Of a DNA stretch of 64,000 nucleotides, positions 23,526-36,604 are shown in pieces; position 1 is the stretch's first letter, and each line of letters begins with the position of its first letter. The translations under genes were made by a program, and so were the position numbers. The notes beneath the pieces are model-generated. The model worked only from the letters and a program-made list of their open reading frames with translations, ran no database searches and had not been told where the DNA came from. Source of the stretch: Gelatoporia subvermispora B (Eukaryota > Basidiomycota > Agaricomycetes > Polyporales > Gelatoporiaceae); assembly GCA_000320605.2 (NCBI GenBank), contig KB445796.1, positions 1,559,698 to 1,623,697 of the forward strand, in the 5' to 3' direction.

Positions 23526-24998
23526 ATGGCTGCGCTTATCGTCCCGGAGTCGGTTCTTACCACGACCATGGATGAGACATCGGCCAACCATCCTGCACCG
23601 ACAGTCGCAAAGCCTGTAGTGCCCAAGGAAAATGGCCCCGTGCCTATGTCATTTCCTGCAGTCCTCCGGAACCCCGGTCTTACCAACCGCTTCGCCCATC
23701 TCCGCATCGCAAATGAATACGATGCACCAGGCACCACGGCGCAGCCTGCAGCCAGGAGGAACAGGCGAGATGAGAAGGAAGGCAAGCGATGGATTAGACG
23801 TAAAGAGAACGGTAAGCTCGCTGCAACCCGTCTCGCCGCCTGCGCTTAGCCTCGTGTCGTCCGCACGCAGCCCGGTTTGCCGGCAACGCACACATCGTCG
23901 TTCCCTCCAGGAAGGACCTATCTATCCTACCGCCAAGTAACAGGACTACTTTTCCCCAGCCCTTGCCGAACTACCTCACCCGCAACAACATCGTATCCCC
24001 TGCTGTCCCTGCCTCCCGCGAGCCTGTCTCTGCAAATGCCGGCCGCTTCTCTCTTAGCCTGAAGGGCATGCGCCGTGAGCTCCGGAAGTCGGGCCCCAGG
24101 ACAGAGCTTCTTGTGAAGGAGGTGGAGGGCGAGATCGTCTCGTGGCTGCGGGACTGTGCGGTGCTGCTTGCTCCGGACTCTACTGCCGAGATGGCCTTCC
24201 CCGGCACGGCGATAGGGAACACGGAGGCGATCTGGGAGGTCTCGCGGACACCGCTGCAGCTCGTGTGGGCCATCATGGACGATGCGTTCACGCGCTATGT
24301 CGTGCACTGCTGCGCGCGGTATCACGACGTGGTCAGCTACAGTACGTTTTGCCCCTGTCTAGGAGCAGCTTACGACGATCGCTAACAAACAAATTGGTGC
24401 AATCCTGATGGCAGGCAAAGATACGTCGGGGCAGCGTCTTACCTACCTCCTCCGTCCGAATGTCACTCGTCCCGATTTCCAGGCTCCCATCGGCCTCGAT
24501 ACACCACCAACTACCGACCTCGAGTCCGCATTTGATTCCGAATCAGATCTGCTCTCAGAGCACGGCTTCCACTCTGACACAGGTGACTCTGACATTGACG
24601 GCGAGGCCCACCTGCGCGTGGCCGCACACCCACTCTCCGCGATCGCCGAGTCCCTCCCTCCTTCCCCCCTCGTAGTCCCCGTCTCTGAGGCTTCAAGCGA
24701 GTCGTGGTCGATCGTCGACGCGGATGCGGACTCAGAGCCAGACGACAGCGAAGGAGAGCTGGGTCTCTCTGCCAGTGTCGACTCGCTTTCCCTCGCTGAT
24801 CCTGACGTGACACCCCGTGCAGACCCGCGGAGACGGCAGACAGCGCTGCGCTCTCACTTATGGGACCACCGGAGACGGTCTTCATCCTCCCCGTCACGGT
24901 CGCCTGCACGGCGGCAGTTGCAGCGACCAAGCCCGCGGATCGAGCCGCCTCGCCCAGACAGCTTTCACCGGTCTCTTTATGAGTATCTGTTTGCCTGA
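23526..24998 (+). CDS. R3H-domain protein with R3H-associated N-terminal motif
   Basis: Three exons. The N-terminal region has PVPMSFPAVLRNPGLTNRFA and RRNRRDEKEGKRWIRRKEN spliced to ARFAGNAHIV, which resembles the R3H-associated N-terminal domain. The R3H-like domain itself reads LVWAIMDDAFTRYVVHCCARYHDVVSYS, with the Arg...His spacing used to bind single-stranded nucleic acid. The C-terminal 200 residues are acidic and Ser-rich, then Arg/Ser-rich (RRRSSSSPSRSPARRQ), and end EYLFA at 24998. The first intron follows RKEN (GTAAGC...GCAG); the second splits VVSYS. The role is probably RNA or ssDNA binding, inferred from the domain only. Confidence 0.72.
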
Positions 24999-25146
24999 GT
25001 TTCCTGCTCGTTGTATATCGTCCGTCTGTATCTGCTCTGCGCATGGATGTTGTACTTGTACGTGTCGTGAGCGCATAGGCTGTCCGTAGTCGAAGTTCCA
25101 TACAACATAAGAATACACATACATAATCCGAGAAAGTGTCCATGGA

Positions 25147-28100
25147 TCAGCCCGTGAAAATCCTTGCAACAAGGTACATAGTCGAGCCGAGGAACCGCTA
25201 TTGGGTCGTTAGCTTCGACCCTTACTTACCCAGGAAGAGAACACTTACAACAAGACTCGTAATAGCGACGAACACAAGAATGAAAGTCAAGTATGCTTTC
25301 GTCCTGGAGAGGTCATCACCGCTGGAAAACGTCTTTGATGGCGTCGAGCCGCCCAAGATGAGGACAAGCAGAAGCGCCTGAGGCACCGTCAAGCTGCTGT
25401 AGCTACATTCGAGACAGACACTCACATTGCTCAAGACCCAGCCTAGCAGCACCTACAGAACACATTATCAGTAATTCACATATCTAAGCCCAGCGAGCTC
25501 ACGTTTGTGCGGACATTAGCGTAGTAATCTTTCGCTAACTGATCCTTTTCTGCGAGGCTTGGCCCGGTGTTCTTCACGACAGGCTTCCGGTTCTTGAGGT
25601 TGTCGATGGCCTCCTCATATATGCCGTTGACGTCTGAAATATCAGCAAGCACCTCGAGGTCAACTTGTGACTGGCTATTCTGCACGACAGCTCCCAAGTC
25701 AGTCTCAATCTCGGTATCTTGCTTGGTGCCCCATGATATCTGTGCGAGCGTAAGTATCAGCGGCATGAGCATTCTGTGGAATGTATTTACGTCGTCGAGG
25801 TTGGCGAAGGCATATCTACGGTCCACGTCAGCCAATGTCTGACTCTACTTGGTCCAATCTAGTGACTCACACATTCAGGACGTTGATATACGTGGGTGAC
25901 AACAGCAAGTACGGGATGAAGCTGGTGAACATATGCCATGGATCAAACGCTAGGAAACTGCCGAACGTGTACACTGCAACCGGCTCAGACCCACCACATG
26001 GATGAAAATGTCACGTACTCACCGCCGTAAGTGATGACAATGCTGAAAAGCATGACTCGGTATGCGTCACCGCCTTGACCCGCTGCCTGTATCGAGCACA
26101 TCACAGCAGCGAATATCACGTAGACCATGAGGAAGGCTAGGAGGATTGCGCATATCTGGTACTTCCACTTCGCACTAGAATGGGCAAGTGTGTGTAGGTT
26201 ATTACGCGTACGAATTTTTTAATCTTACGCTCGAGGCTTGTTGCCCATCGACAACAAGAAGCAAGCCACAATGATTGCCGACATAACGAACTTATGGTAT
26301 ATCAGTCGCAAAAGTTCCTGCGAGAAAATGTGACATGTTGTACCTGCAAAACGGCATTGAAGTACTTGATGAAGTCAAGGCTAAAAGAAGGGTCTTCGAG
26401 AGAAGATGATAGGATGATCTTGGCATTTCGTTAGAACCTGCTACTTGCATTGAGCCAGTGCTGTAGCAAGTACACGCACAAAAAATAGATAAAAGTTTCC
26501 CTAGGCGCATTTATTAGTATTGTCTTTGTCTCTTCAATGTCTATGACCGAACTCACAATCGCGAACCAAGCAGCAATTAGATTAATAATGTTATAGATCG
26601 TTTCCATGACCAGCGCAAATTTTCGAGCGCTGCTATGACCGGATCGAAGGATTTGACCTAGGTGAGCGATGGCGTATGTTGCTGCAAAGAATGACCCATT
26701 CAGCCAACGCCGGCGTTGACTGATGAACTCCGGCAGCGCGTCAGGGACATCAGTCTCTGCGATTGCGCTCTTGACATATTTGAGGATCCTGCAGTGTTGC
26801 GTGAGTTGCCGAACCCTGACCAGACAGGATAGAGGACCAACCAATCCGAATTTGACTTGGCAACGAGCTCAAAGCACAGAATACGCTGACAAAAATGGTG
26901 AGCTATTGCGTCGAAACGTGCGAAAAATTGTAGCCCACGTCTTCAGCGAGATCTGAAGAGGTGGTTGGATCAGAGTACAAACAGCATTTGCGACGTGTCA
27001 GGCTTACACATATTCGATGTGAATACGTCAGTATCACGACCGTGCAAGACTTCGCCTTTGAAATACGACGCCAGAGGACCGTGACCGAACTTATCATTCT
27101 GCAAAGCGATATATCTGAGGAGCGTCAATCTGAGACGTTAAACGTCGTGGTGTTATGACTAACCGATATGCCGAGAATGCACCAGGCTACGCATTGAAAA
27201 ATAGGCTCAAGGAGGGAGCAATGTTCGATAGGACTTCACTCACCAAGACGCTTATGTACCCAAACAACGATTCCATAGGCTTGTCCAGAATGTTGGCAAT
27301 CTTGTATTCGAAATTCTGTGCAGCGACTACGACGGCACCGTACAGTTGGAGCCTTCAATTGTAGCCATGATACTGAACTTACCTAACGGGTTTATTAGCG
27401 ATGACCAGTTTTTGCCCTTATAGGCAGCGATTTCACCACACGCGCCGGCAACGTTGGAGTTGAGGTCGAAAGTCTTCCACAAATGATAGATGCTCTTCTT
27501 TTCAGGCCGGGTGCCAACGTCTAGGAGAACGCAAACGTTAGGCTGAACCGAAGTCAGCTCCGCGTCAAAGAATTCTGATCAAACTACCTCACTTGAAGCA
27601 TAGAAGCGAAAGCGTTGAAGAACCACCTATGGCTATTGATCTTCTTCTGGTTCTGCTCTTTCATGCAGAAAAGGATTTGAGTCGGCACAATGCCTTTGTC
27701 TGGATATCTGAATTTGAGATTGGGGTCAAGCGCGAATGAAGTTGTATATTCGAAAAGGTGAGCTGTGACACGCTTGTTGTTGATTAGGTTCTTCATATAG
27801 TCTCCAGGTTGGTAAACGCCCAGGAGTGTCAAGCAGTCGAGAACTCTCGGGTGTATTTTCTTGCGTCCATCAGCAACAATACAAACCACGACCTGGCGGC
27901 AGAGTCAGATATGAGATCCATTGGCTACAATCGCACATTACCTTTTTCCAAGCGTCCTGACCCCACGTTCTCGAGTTCTTACGCGTACACAAATGTGCGA
28001 TGTTCAGCATAACACCGTACAGCGTACGGCAGAATAACACCTCGTCTTCCTGTGAACGTAAAAGTAGTCAGAGCAGGCGAAATTGCCCAGATCGTTCGAC

Positions 28101-29457
28101 GCACGTTGTACATCGTGATAACAATGAAGAGTTCTGTGGTTCTCTGCAGCTCGTTCTGCCTGAGAAAATGTCCCTTCGCTTCGAATTCATCGGGATCGCA
28201 TGTCACCGCGGTATATCGGGTCTTCCTCATCTCTGGCTCCCCGCGCCATGGCAACACCATCTTGGGTGGCACCTCCAGATCGACGACGAGATTTCCGTTT
28301 GTGAGCTTCACTCGCTTCTTTGTCTTATGTCGACGAAGTGCCCTTCCCGTTGGAGCAGGCCCAAAATGCCGAGTGGCGACGGGAGTCTCAGGATCGTTGT
28401 AGGGGGAAATTGCGCTCGGCATCGACATCTTCTCAATATCACTGTAGGCTCGCCATTTCTCATAGCCTGGACCCAACCTCTTCGCGGACAAGAAACCTGG
28501 TCGATAGGTGATATCCTGGCCGGTCTCATCGGACTCCTCATAATCTTCTACTGATGCCGAAGGATATCTCTGCGGAGACTCGCCGACATAATGGATACTG
28601 TCGTTACCGACGATACGGTAGTCTTCATCGTCAACAGCGGGTGTTGGGGAGCGTGATCGGGGAGGCCGGTAAGAGGCGCGCGAGTGCATGCCAGATGCGT
28701 AGGCTTCTGTATCGTGGTTGAAGTGGTCCATCACACTACTTGCGCTCGTGTGTGAATATGCCATATCAGGTTGCCCACTGTCGTAGGCTCCTTGCTCGGG
28801 AGGTAGTGTGTATGCTGCTGTGTCCGCTTGATATGCGGGAATCAAGCGCGGCTGCTGTAAAGTTTCATGACCGCTCGCGTCCACGAGATCGGCGCGCACT
28901 GTATGATATGACGATTGAACAGACGACGGTCGTGAGTGCATTGAGGAGTCCGCGAATGGATTCTCATCCTCTCCGTCAAAATCTTGCAAATCCTCCCAGT
29001 CCAACGGTTCTCCAGAGTTAATGGTCGGTAGCGCATTGTACGCAAAAGGCTTTTGGTGATGAGAGCTGATGTGGATGTCACCACCGAACACCTGGCCCGA
29101 GTCGACTATCGTGCCTCCGGAGGATGTACTGTGTCTCGAGATTGATGCTCCGTCGGATTGTGTGGAACCCTCCTCAGATGCTTCCCAGAGCGGCGGAAGA
29201 GAAGGCGGGACGGAAGGGATACGTGAAGGCGATGTCCTCAGCGGACGAGGATGAGCTCCGGTGGTCAATGGCTGCGGAGGAGGATCATCATATTCCAGCG
29301 GGGAAGAGTGCATAGAAATCTGGGTATCATGAAAGGAATAGCGACTCGGAGTCTGAGATTCTCCTGGTATATGTTCATATTCTTCGCTTTGTTCGTCCCA
29401 TGACAGAGAGCCATTAGTCCGGCTATGATTGATTGCACGAGGGCCTCCTTGCGGCAT
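25147..29457 (-). CDS. chitin synthase, division 1 (class I/II/III type)
   Basis: Processive membrane glycosyltransferase that makes wall chitin from UDP-GlcNAc. The start at 29457 ([16 protein letters not shown]) opens a roughly 380-residue Ser/Pro-rich cytosolic region. The conserved entry to the catalytic part follows: [51 protein letters not shown] and [10 protein letters not shown]. Further exons show [20 protein letters not shown] and [15 protein letters not shown]. Next come [13 protein letters not shown] (the catalytic EDR motif) and [14 protein letters not shown] (the Q(Q/R)XRW product-binding motif). C-terminal TM helices follow. The last intron, with GTAAGT donor, joins FVAITSLV to [16 protein letters not shown], placing the stop at 25147-25149. 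About fifteen introns, several only approximately placed. Confidence 0.93.
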
Positions 29458-29842
29458 GTGTACAAGTTCGGGGATGTGGAGGGGAACAAAGGTGTATAAT
29501 TGAGACAACAAGATTTACCGCATATACTGGAGCGAGACTCGCAAGACCGTCAAACTTAGTTAATGGGAAGGTTACAAGCTCAAGCTCAGCTGCGGTTGAG
29601 CGGCTCTAATGCGCGCTTGCTTCCGCGAACTCGAACTGTGCGAACGCGTCGCACTACATCACGTGGGCGCGTCTGTCACGTTCACGGCGCGTCAAGCGGC
29701 TCGGGCCAGCGCGTCGATAATCCTCTGACAGTAGTAGAAGTCGAGTCGACTTAGTCGACACAGAACAGCAATATACATAGATGAGCAAATAACAATACGG
29801 TCAGCAGAAGAACAGGAATGTGGCGACATATCAAACAACACA
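29458..29842. other. short intergenic region
   Basis: About 385 bases between the chitin synthase start and the stop of the TPP1-like gene, both on the minus strand. It should contain the chitin synthase promoter. Nothing specific was recognised. Confidence 0.35.
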
Positions 29843-32800
29843 CTAAGCAGAGTGCTTGTGCTTGTATCTCAGTCGACCAGTCCTACATAAGATGTCCGCC
29901 AAATCATGGAAACTCGGCAAAGGAGGACCTCCCTCCTCTCGCCGTAGTTCAATACGATGGTCATACCCGTTCAAGATCTTCGCTTTTGGGAGAGTAAGCC
30001 GGTTGGGCATGACGCTGCCAGCTGATGTCGGAGCTGCTTCTTCGTCATGAGACAGCAATTGTCGGGATGTCTTTTTGTGTAGCGGGGAATACTTGTCCGT
30101 GGGGTACTTTCGAACAGTCGAGGAGTCAACAGACTTCCGGCTCTTCGTCAAGATATCTGAAACTGCCCTCTCAGATATCGATGGTACTGACGAAGAAGAC
30201 GAAGTGCTGGCCAGCGAGGTCGCACGCCCACCTGACGGAGCATGTGATGAAGCCCGTGACGAAATGGACAAACGAGATAGGCTTCTCCGAAGGTCAATAT
30301 GCCTGACCGGGGGTATCGATCTGTCGGCATTGGGGGCTGTAATGCTAGTCTCTCCAGTGTGGGTCGCAGTGGCTGTTCGCGTGTCGTTGGCGCCATTACT
30401 GCTGAGGCGCGCAACGAGCGCTGTTGCTCTAGCTTTAAGTTTCTTGGGAGGCGGCCCTTCTGGCGAGGATGGGATCGAGATGACCCTCTTCTGTGGCAGG
30501 GAGACTGTAGTAAATGGGGCTTCTTGTCTCTGATTATGTCTTCCATTTGGCTTTCGCATGAATGAGGGAGCCTTCCAGGAGTCAGCATCGTGAAGCGCCT
30601 GCTGCGCCATGGCAGGAGACTCGTCACAACGGCGGTCTGCGGGCGGGCGGTGTCTAGGCGGCCCCACTTCATCGTTCGCGTTATGCGACAAGCCAGGACG
30701 CGCGGAGAAGTCTGAGATCTCTTTCGCAGGTGATGCCGATCTACGAACTAGCTTCAAAGCCGTGTCGATTGTATCGGCGTCTGTGAAGACGTCAGGACTA
30801 GAAGGTAGAATCGGCCCATCAGACCCATGACTCCGAGTGGGAGTGCTGGTACGTAGAGAGATGAGCGAAGACAATGCGACGGAGTGTGTGGTATCTAGAT
30901 TGGAGCGTGGTTCGTCTGCGCTGCGTACCGTGGGGTGGTCTTGAAGGTCTGCGGGCTGTTTGCCCTTGGAATATCTCTGAGCCCCGTCAACGTACATGTC
31001 CACCATGGTCTTCGTCCTGGCATCGTCGGAATCTAAATCATCAAGCGCTGGCTGCGTACCGTCTTCGCCGACTTCATCAGCGTCATCCTCGTCGTCAGCA
31101 TCGCCGTCCGTCGACATTTGCTCCTGTTCCTCGTCAAGAGCATCGTCCGGTCCCGCAGACTGAAACGCTTGAGTTGTCTCTGCATGACAAGTTATAGCAA
31201 GGGAATCCTGTTCAGCGCCAGCGCTGGGACCGGCTACATCCGTAAGACCCTGCAATACTACGGGGCCTTCCTGTTTGGCTTCCGCTGAAACCTCCACTTC
31301 GTGCCGAAGCTGTGAGTGCCCTTCTGGATTTGGGCCATTCGAAGACTGAGCTGTCCAGGGTGATTGCGCCTCCGATTGCTGGGATGTTCGATTCTGCGAC
31401 TGCGACTGCGTGCGCTGAGACTGCGAAGCCATTCCAGAACTATCAGAGCATGGTACCAAAATCCGGCCCGGCCCAGATCGGTTGGGTTTCGAAACGAGAG
31501 GGACCACCGCACGAGGCAATGGTACACGCCGTACCACAGGGGGCTGCACTGCTCGGGGCAGAGGAAGACGTCGTGGAAGCTCGGGTGCGCTTGAGGGATA
31601 TGGCGCTGAAGGAAGCGGAGGAGACGATGCGCGAGCAGGGAGCGATGAAGGCAGATCCTCAGGCCGCTGAGCTAGATCAGGCGCAGAGGGATGTGATGGT
31701 GAAGGTGAATACGCGACTGGCTGGTCAACGGCAAGACTGGCATCTCCATAACCATCCTGCTTCGTTACATCATCATCCTCCCTTTCAAGAAGCTGGAAAG
31801 ACGACTCGGATCCCTCGTTCTCTGAGTGTGCATTTTGGTTCGGGTCCAACACAAACAACTCTTGTAGATTAGGAGACGAGGCAGGAGACCTCCCCCCGAC
31901 CGATGGCGACCATTGAGAGGGAGTTCTTGCAGGCGTTACACAACCCGGTGTTGAGGAGGTATGCCCTCGGAGAGCATGTTCTACCTCAAGGTGTTCGCCA
32001 AATAAGTTATCGTCCTCTTCAAGTGCTAACATGTCGTATGAAGGTCAGAAATTTGTTGATGTAACGTCACAGCTCTGCGTTCACCCACCGAACCAAGGGA
32101 CATCGGCCGACATGATCTCCATAGGTGGAGCAACTTTGGAGGCCACCACCCAATTTCTCTGTATAAGGTCAGAAGATTTCATGTATTAAAGAATGTGTTC
32201 ATACCCGCCATTTCTTGATTCTCTCACGAGAGGCGATAATACACGGGGAATTCGGAACATGTGTGGCAAGAACATGTGTCTCTGTGTCCTTCAACGGCGT
32301 ATCTGAATCGGACGTCGGGCTTACTCTGCTAGAGACCTGGGTACGCGAAGACGTTAGGAGACCGTTTGGTGGGCTGTACCAAGATCGCTCTGCAACAATC
32401 TCATGCTCCCACGTTGCGGTAACTCCATTCTGATCGGTGCTAGAGGTAGCCTGTTCACGTTCTTGTTTTCTGAGCTTGAGAATGTTACTAGACACAGACC
32501 GTGAGACCAGAGGTTGAAGGTTGCGATGGAAGCCCACAGACAATAACGACGCACCCACCACCACCCGGCACACGCAATCCCTCAATCCATTCCCTCATCC
32601 TCTCATCAGTCTCGATCAATCTGGGTGCACCCCATTTTTCCTGATTGAATGCGCCTTTCAAGCAGAAGAAATCGGCTTCCAATGCTAACGTGGCTTCTGG
32701 TGTCAACCCTTTATCATCTCCAACTGGCACGCGCCCGAGGAATGGTCGAAACTTGTTCACAGTAACCAATGCAGTCCTGAATTCCATTAGTGGCTTTTGG

Positions 32801-33152
32801 CCAAAAGCAGACTCCCTGTATTCTGGTCAGACTTTTGGGCAGGTCAATTATACGGGACATACCGCTTGTGCAACTGTACTGCTTCCTTACTGAAGCGCAC
32901 ATGCACTTCATGCGTCTTGTCAGAAAGTAACGCCCATATGTGCGAGTCATCGCGTTCATCTTTGTGATGGGTTAACCACTGCAGCTCTATTAACGTGAGC
33001 TAGCTTAATCATGTCGTCATGCTTGCCTTTACTATCTGCGCTTTCACTACGCGGTTGTTGTGGCTCGGTACGGATTGCAGGTCACCTCCGTAAGTTTCGG
33101 CGACATGGAGAAAGTATTCGTACAACCAAGGACTCGAGATACTATTCGACAT
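29843..33152 (-). CDS. TPP1/Tpz1-like shelterin protein (N-terminal OB fold)
   Basis: Candidate telomere-capping protein. Splicing from 33152 gives MSNSISSPWLYEYFLHVAET, an intron after VVKAQI, then WLTHHKDERDDSHIWALLSD and KTHEVHVRFSKEAVQLHKR. Further exons carry MEFRTALVTVNKFRPFLGRV and ADFFCLKGAFNQEKWG, followed by ERMREWIEGLRVPGGGG. The order matches the TPP1 OB fold: PW-helix at the start, a long strand with the SDxTHxVxxxFSxEAV motif, a V-x-x-F strand, and a final helix. Further splices (NILKLRKQERE; RNWVVASKVAPPMEIMSADVPWFG joined to ALEEDDNLFGEH) lead into a last exon of about 730 codons. That exon is Ser/Pro/Asp-rich with an acidic patch and ends RLRYKHKHSA. Family knowledge: TPP1 links telomerase and POT1. 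The long tail shows no domain. Confidence 0.68.
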
Positions 33153-34202
33153 TCAAAGAGACGTAGTCCGGCGAGGAAAGAAGGTGCCAACGTCGTATGA
33201 ATGTCGGCGTGAGACTCAATATGTAGGACTCAATACGCGTCCGACAAGCGCGCTGATGCTTCTGTGACGGTCTTGCCTCGTGACCAAGACGCGTCTGCTG
33301 TGACTCAACGTGCTGTTCACGCGCTTAGCGCTCACGACACGCGCGGCGTTGATGATGTACATACGCTCGGTTGGCGCCAAGTTTTGGAGGACTGTCCGCA
33401 AACTTTGCTCACGGCTGTCCCGATATCTCAATCGTGTAGTGATGAAGAAAAGTCCACAGTATGATCCATATTTCAACGACTATTGGTCAATCTTCTCCAC
33501 GGTGGTCTATCGGATACAAACATAGTACTCCGAGATCTCCGCCAACAGCAAGATGTCCATAAGGATATCCGATTGTTCATTCACGCATTAACGAGTCACT
33601 TGAGAGATATGCAGGCATGGGAGAATGTTCTTTGGCCAAAGCAAGACCAAATGCCGTGGTCCATCTAGAGCGACCCTTTAACGGACTGTTCCTACATGCG
33701 AATGCAGTTGCCCGCTCTCTTGTCCATGATCCACACTACGATGCCAGTGCTTACGACAGTCTGATCGAATCACACAAATGAGGGCGCTTCCCCGAAGCAT
33801 CTCAAGACCTAACGTAATACACAGGTAAGGTACGGTGACATCACGATAAACATGCAAAATCAATGGTGATAGTCCGAACATGAAGACAGAGCGTGACCTT
33901 GTAGAGTCAAAAAAAAACACGACGTCCAGATATCGTCAAGATCGTCAATGTCCGCAAGAACCGAAGAGCTGAGTAAACAAAGGTCCCAAATGCACGAGCC
34001 AGCCGTCTATCCCTGTTTTGTCAATGTATTCTTCAAATAGTCCTCGTATGATTCATCCGCCGTGGCACTTGGATCGAGAAGGTGTCTCCGGGCGACCGCA
34101 TCATCGAGAATCTTGCTCATCCTCTTATTTTCCACGTACGCCTTGCGCTTCCTCCACCAGACCCTACACGTCCTCGCGTCAGCGCTTGCTCGATAAAACT
34201 TC
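33153..34202. other. 1-kb intergenic region, no gene recognised
   Basis: Contains the upstream region of the TPP1-like gene and the 3' region of the phospholipase gene. An eight-A run lies near 33909-33916. Several short open frames exist on both strands, but none shows a motif or consistent splicing. No RNA gene was identified. Confidence 0.35.
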
Positions 34203-36604
34203 TCAAAGTAACACGTACAAGAATCCGATCAATCCCGCCATCAGGACGATCAGCCCCACTCCTCCGCCGATCCAGGCGGCTTTGTGGTCCTTGAACAGAT
34301 CTTCGATCTTCGAGAACCCGGTCGGCTGAGGATCGACGAATACCTGCTGGCGCCCGGGCACCTCATCTACACTCGGCGGGTCGTTCGGGTCGAAGCAGTA
34401 GCGCACGAAGCACTGCGCGCAGTAGTTCGAGCGTGCAGGCACTGGTGAAAGTCGGAATCGCGCGCGGTCGATCGCGGCACACTGCACGCACTTGCCAAAA
34501 TCGGGGTCGGGCGAGTTAGAATTTGGTAGGAAGCCGCCGTTTACGTTATCTAGAACCTGCTGCAGGAAGAGTTGGGTGTGGAGTGCAGTGTAGGAAAGCT
34601 TGAACGTCCCGGTGCTGCGCTCTCCGTGTTTTAGAACGTAACAACTCAGAGGGCGACGGAGGCGCTCACTTTGAGACAGGGTTGTCACCATTGAGAGGCG
34701 GCGAATTGGGCATGTAGATCATAAGCGGGAATTCTGGAGGATTTTGTGTCGGGTTACAACCGAAGAATGTCGGTCTCTCCCGCACGCCCATCGAGATGAA
34801 ATCCTCTTCTGTCGCTGGAATGGGAGGGAATCCCTGATGAGAAGTGTTTAATATCGTATTCATCCTGTTTTGACTGGCAATGATCGAGCTTCCGCTAAGT
34901 GCAGATGAGCATCCACGTATGAACAAAAAAGAGTGGGAACGAGGCGCACTTTGGCCAATCATTCGCATCGTTCGCACTGGCATCAACACCGACGACGACG
35001 TCCAGATTTCTTGCTTTGACGAAAAGCTGCCCTAGAGGGACATTCTCTCCGTTCGTCGAGCCGTCGACCAGCTCTAGCCATCGAGAGCCCGAGTCCTCGA
35101 ACGTATCCGGCTTGACGCCGTTAAAGGGCTAATGACACTTTAGTACACCACAATATAGTAAGAATGCCAATTTGCCTACATTAGGCCAATTCGCAACATC
35201 GTCGGCTCTTGTGCGGACCTCCTGGAGCTGCCTCTTCAAGACGTACAATAGTCCCGCTCCGTCATCGCCGAAGCCACTGAGCGTGTTCGTAGCGACATCC
35301 AAGATTTGCTAATGCGTACCAGTCAGAATACATACATGCACGACAAAACGCGAGCGAAAACCAAAAGGACCTACGTTGAAGAGACTTGCACTGGTACCCA
35401 TGACGAAACCAGTTTGGTCGAAGCGCTGCACACATGCCGTGTCATTGTCCGGTTGCCCGTTGTTCAAGTGCGTGCCCGTGAACGACAGGTTCATCATTGC
35501 AGATAGATTGGGATCCCATGAACCGAATTCAAATGGAGTGATCTGTATGCAACAATAACACACTGTCAATCATGCAGCGCCTCAGTATCGTTAAATGTTT
35601 CACATACCTCATATACGACCGGACCAGGTGGCAGTGCGCCTGTTGAGTTGTCGTCGACGGGGCGCGAGTCGGCCATGATTATAGGCATGGGGACCTGATG
35701 CTGCGCAAATGAAGGGATGGCTGGCATATCCGACCAAATTTGGCCCGCTCCGTGCCCAGAGTCGTTCGTAAAGAAGTTGCTTCGTGTCGTCTCGTTAAGA
35801 AAATGGTATGATATCATGCGTCCCCAGGGGTCTGTAATACTCGTGTCTCTACGTATTGTTAGCATTCATCTACATAGGGTCGACGCGTCGAACGACCTAC
35901 ATCGCCAGAGCAGCCTTTGCCATGACACTCCATACGATACTGCCATAGAAGTGCTGATTATCGTCATTGAACAGATCGACACCGTCTGGTGTTGCAAGAT
36001 CGAGATCGAGGATCCATCCTGAGAGTTCGTCATTACCGTTGACCATGTCAGTAATATTAGGAAAGTCGTTGAAGTATATTGAGCCTGTCAGCCATGATCC
36101 TCCTACAAAACGTTCAGCTCAATGAATAACGAGTATAGGACACGGCTCACCCGAAAGTGCAGAGAGATAAGAGCTGACTTGCAGAAGTCCTCCGGTGCCC
36201 GCCTTCTTGGACGCTGGAACCCGGGCGTCGAATCCAGACAGGACTCCTGCACCATATAGCGCAGCCCTGTAGCCTCCGCCACTGATCGCAATGCCAATCT
36301 TTGGGAGGTTTCCCTGGAAGAGAGACATGTTGTATCCGATATTGGAGCCATTGCCTATCCAATCCGACCATGCATCGGGTAGGACTGTTGATTCTCGTGT
36401 GCTTATGTACGCTTCTTCCTCAGGGTGAAGTGACTGATTCTGTGGCGTGAATACTCGTATGAGCGGGTCGGAGGAGATGTTCGGACATGGGATATTCGTA
36501 ACGGGCGCATAGTCTGTGACAGATCCTTGGGCAAGCGCCAGAAGAACGCTTCTCAGGAATACGCACGCCAGCAGAAATGAACGCGGGAGACGTGGAGGAG
36601 ACAT
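34203..36604 (-). CDS. lysophospholipase / phospholipase B, membrane- or GPI-anchored
   Basis: Secreted-side phospholipase of the fungal PLB family that hydrolyses acyl chains from (lyso)phospholipids. The start at 36604 gives signal peptide MSPPRLPRSFLLACVFLRSVLLALAQG. Then come DYAPVTNIPCPN, SLHPEEEAYISTRES and the catalytic-loop motif IGIAISGGGYRAALYGAGVL. The next exon begins with the conserved GSWLTGSIYFNDFPN after LSALSG. Later exons include PVVYEVTPFEFGSWDPNLSA and FNLMIYMPNSPPLNGDNP. They also include the Cys-rich GKCVQCAAIDRARFRLS and NYCAQCFVRYCFDP segment. The tail ends with a hydrophobic helix (AAWIGGGVGLIVLMAGLIGF) that could be a TM anchor or GPI signal. The stop is at 34203. 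About seven introns. The family call is firm. Confidence 0.92.

Noticed and set aside
24511..25143. 210-codon reverse ORF over the R3H gene end
   Set aside because: Overlaps the acidic/Ser-rich C-terminal exon antisense; no domain or splicing support.
33216..33476. Opposed ORFs in the 1-kb gap at 33.2-34.2 kb
   Set aside because: Short, without motifs or consistent introns; no evidence for a gene.
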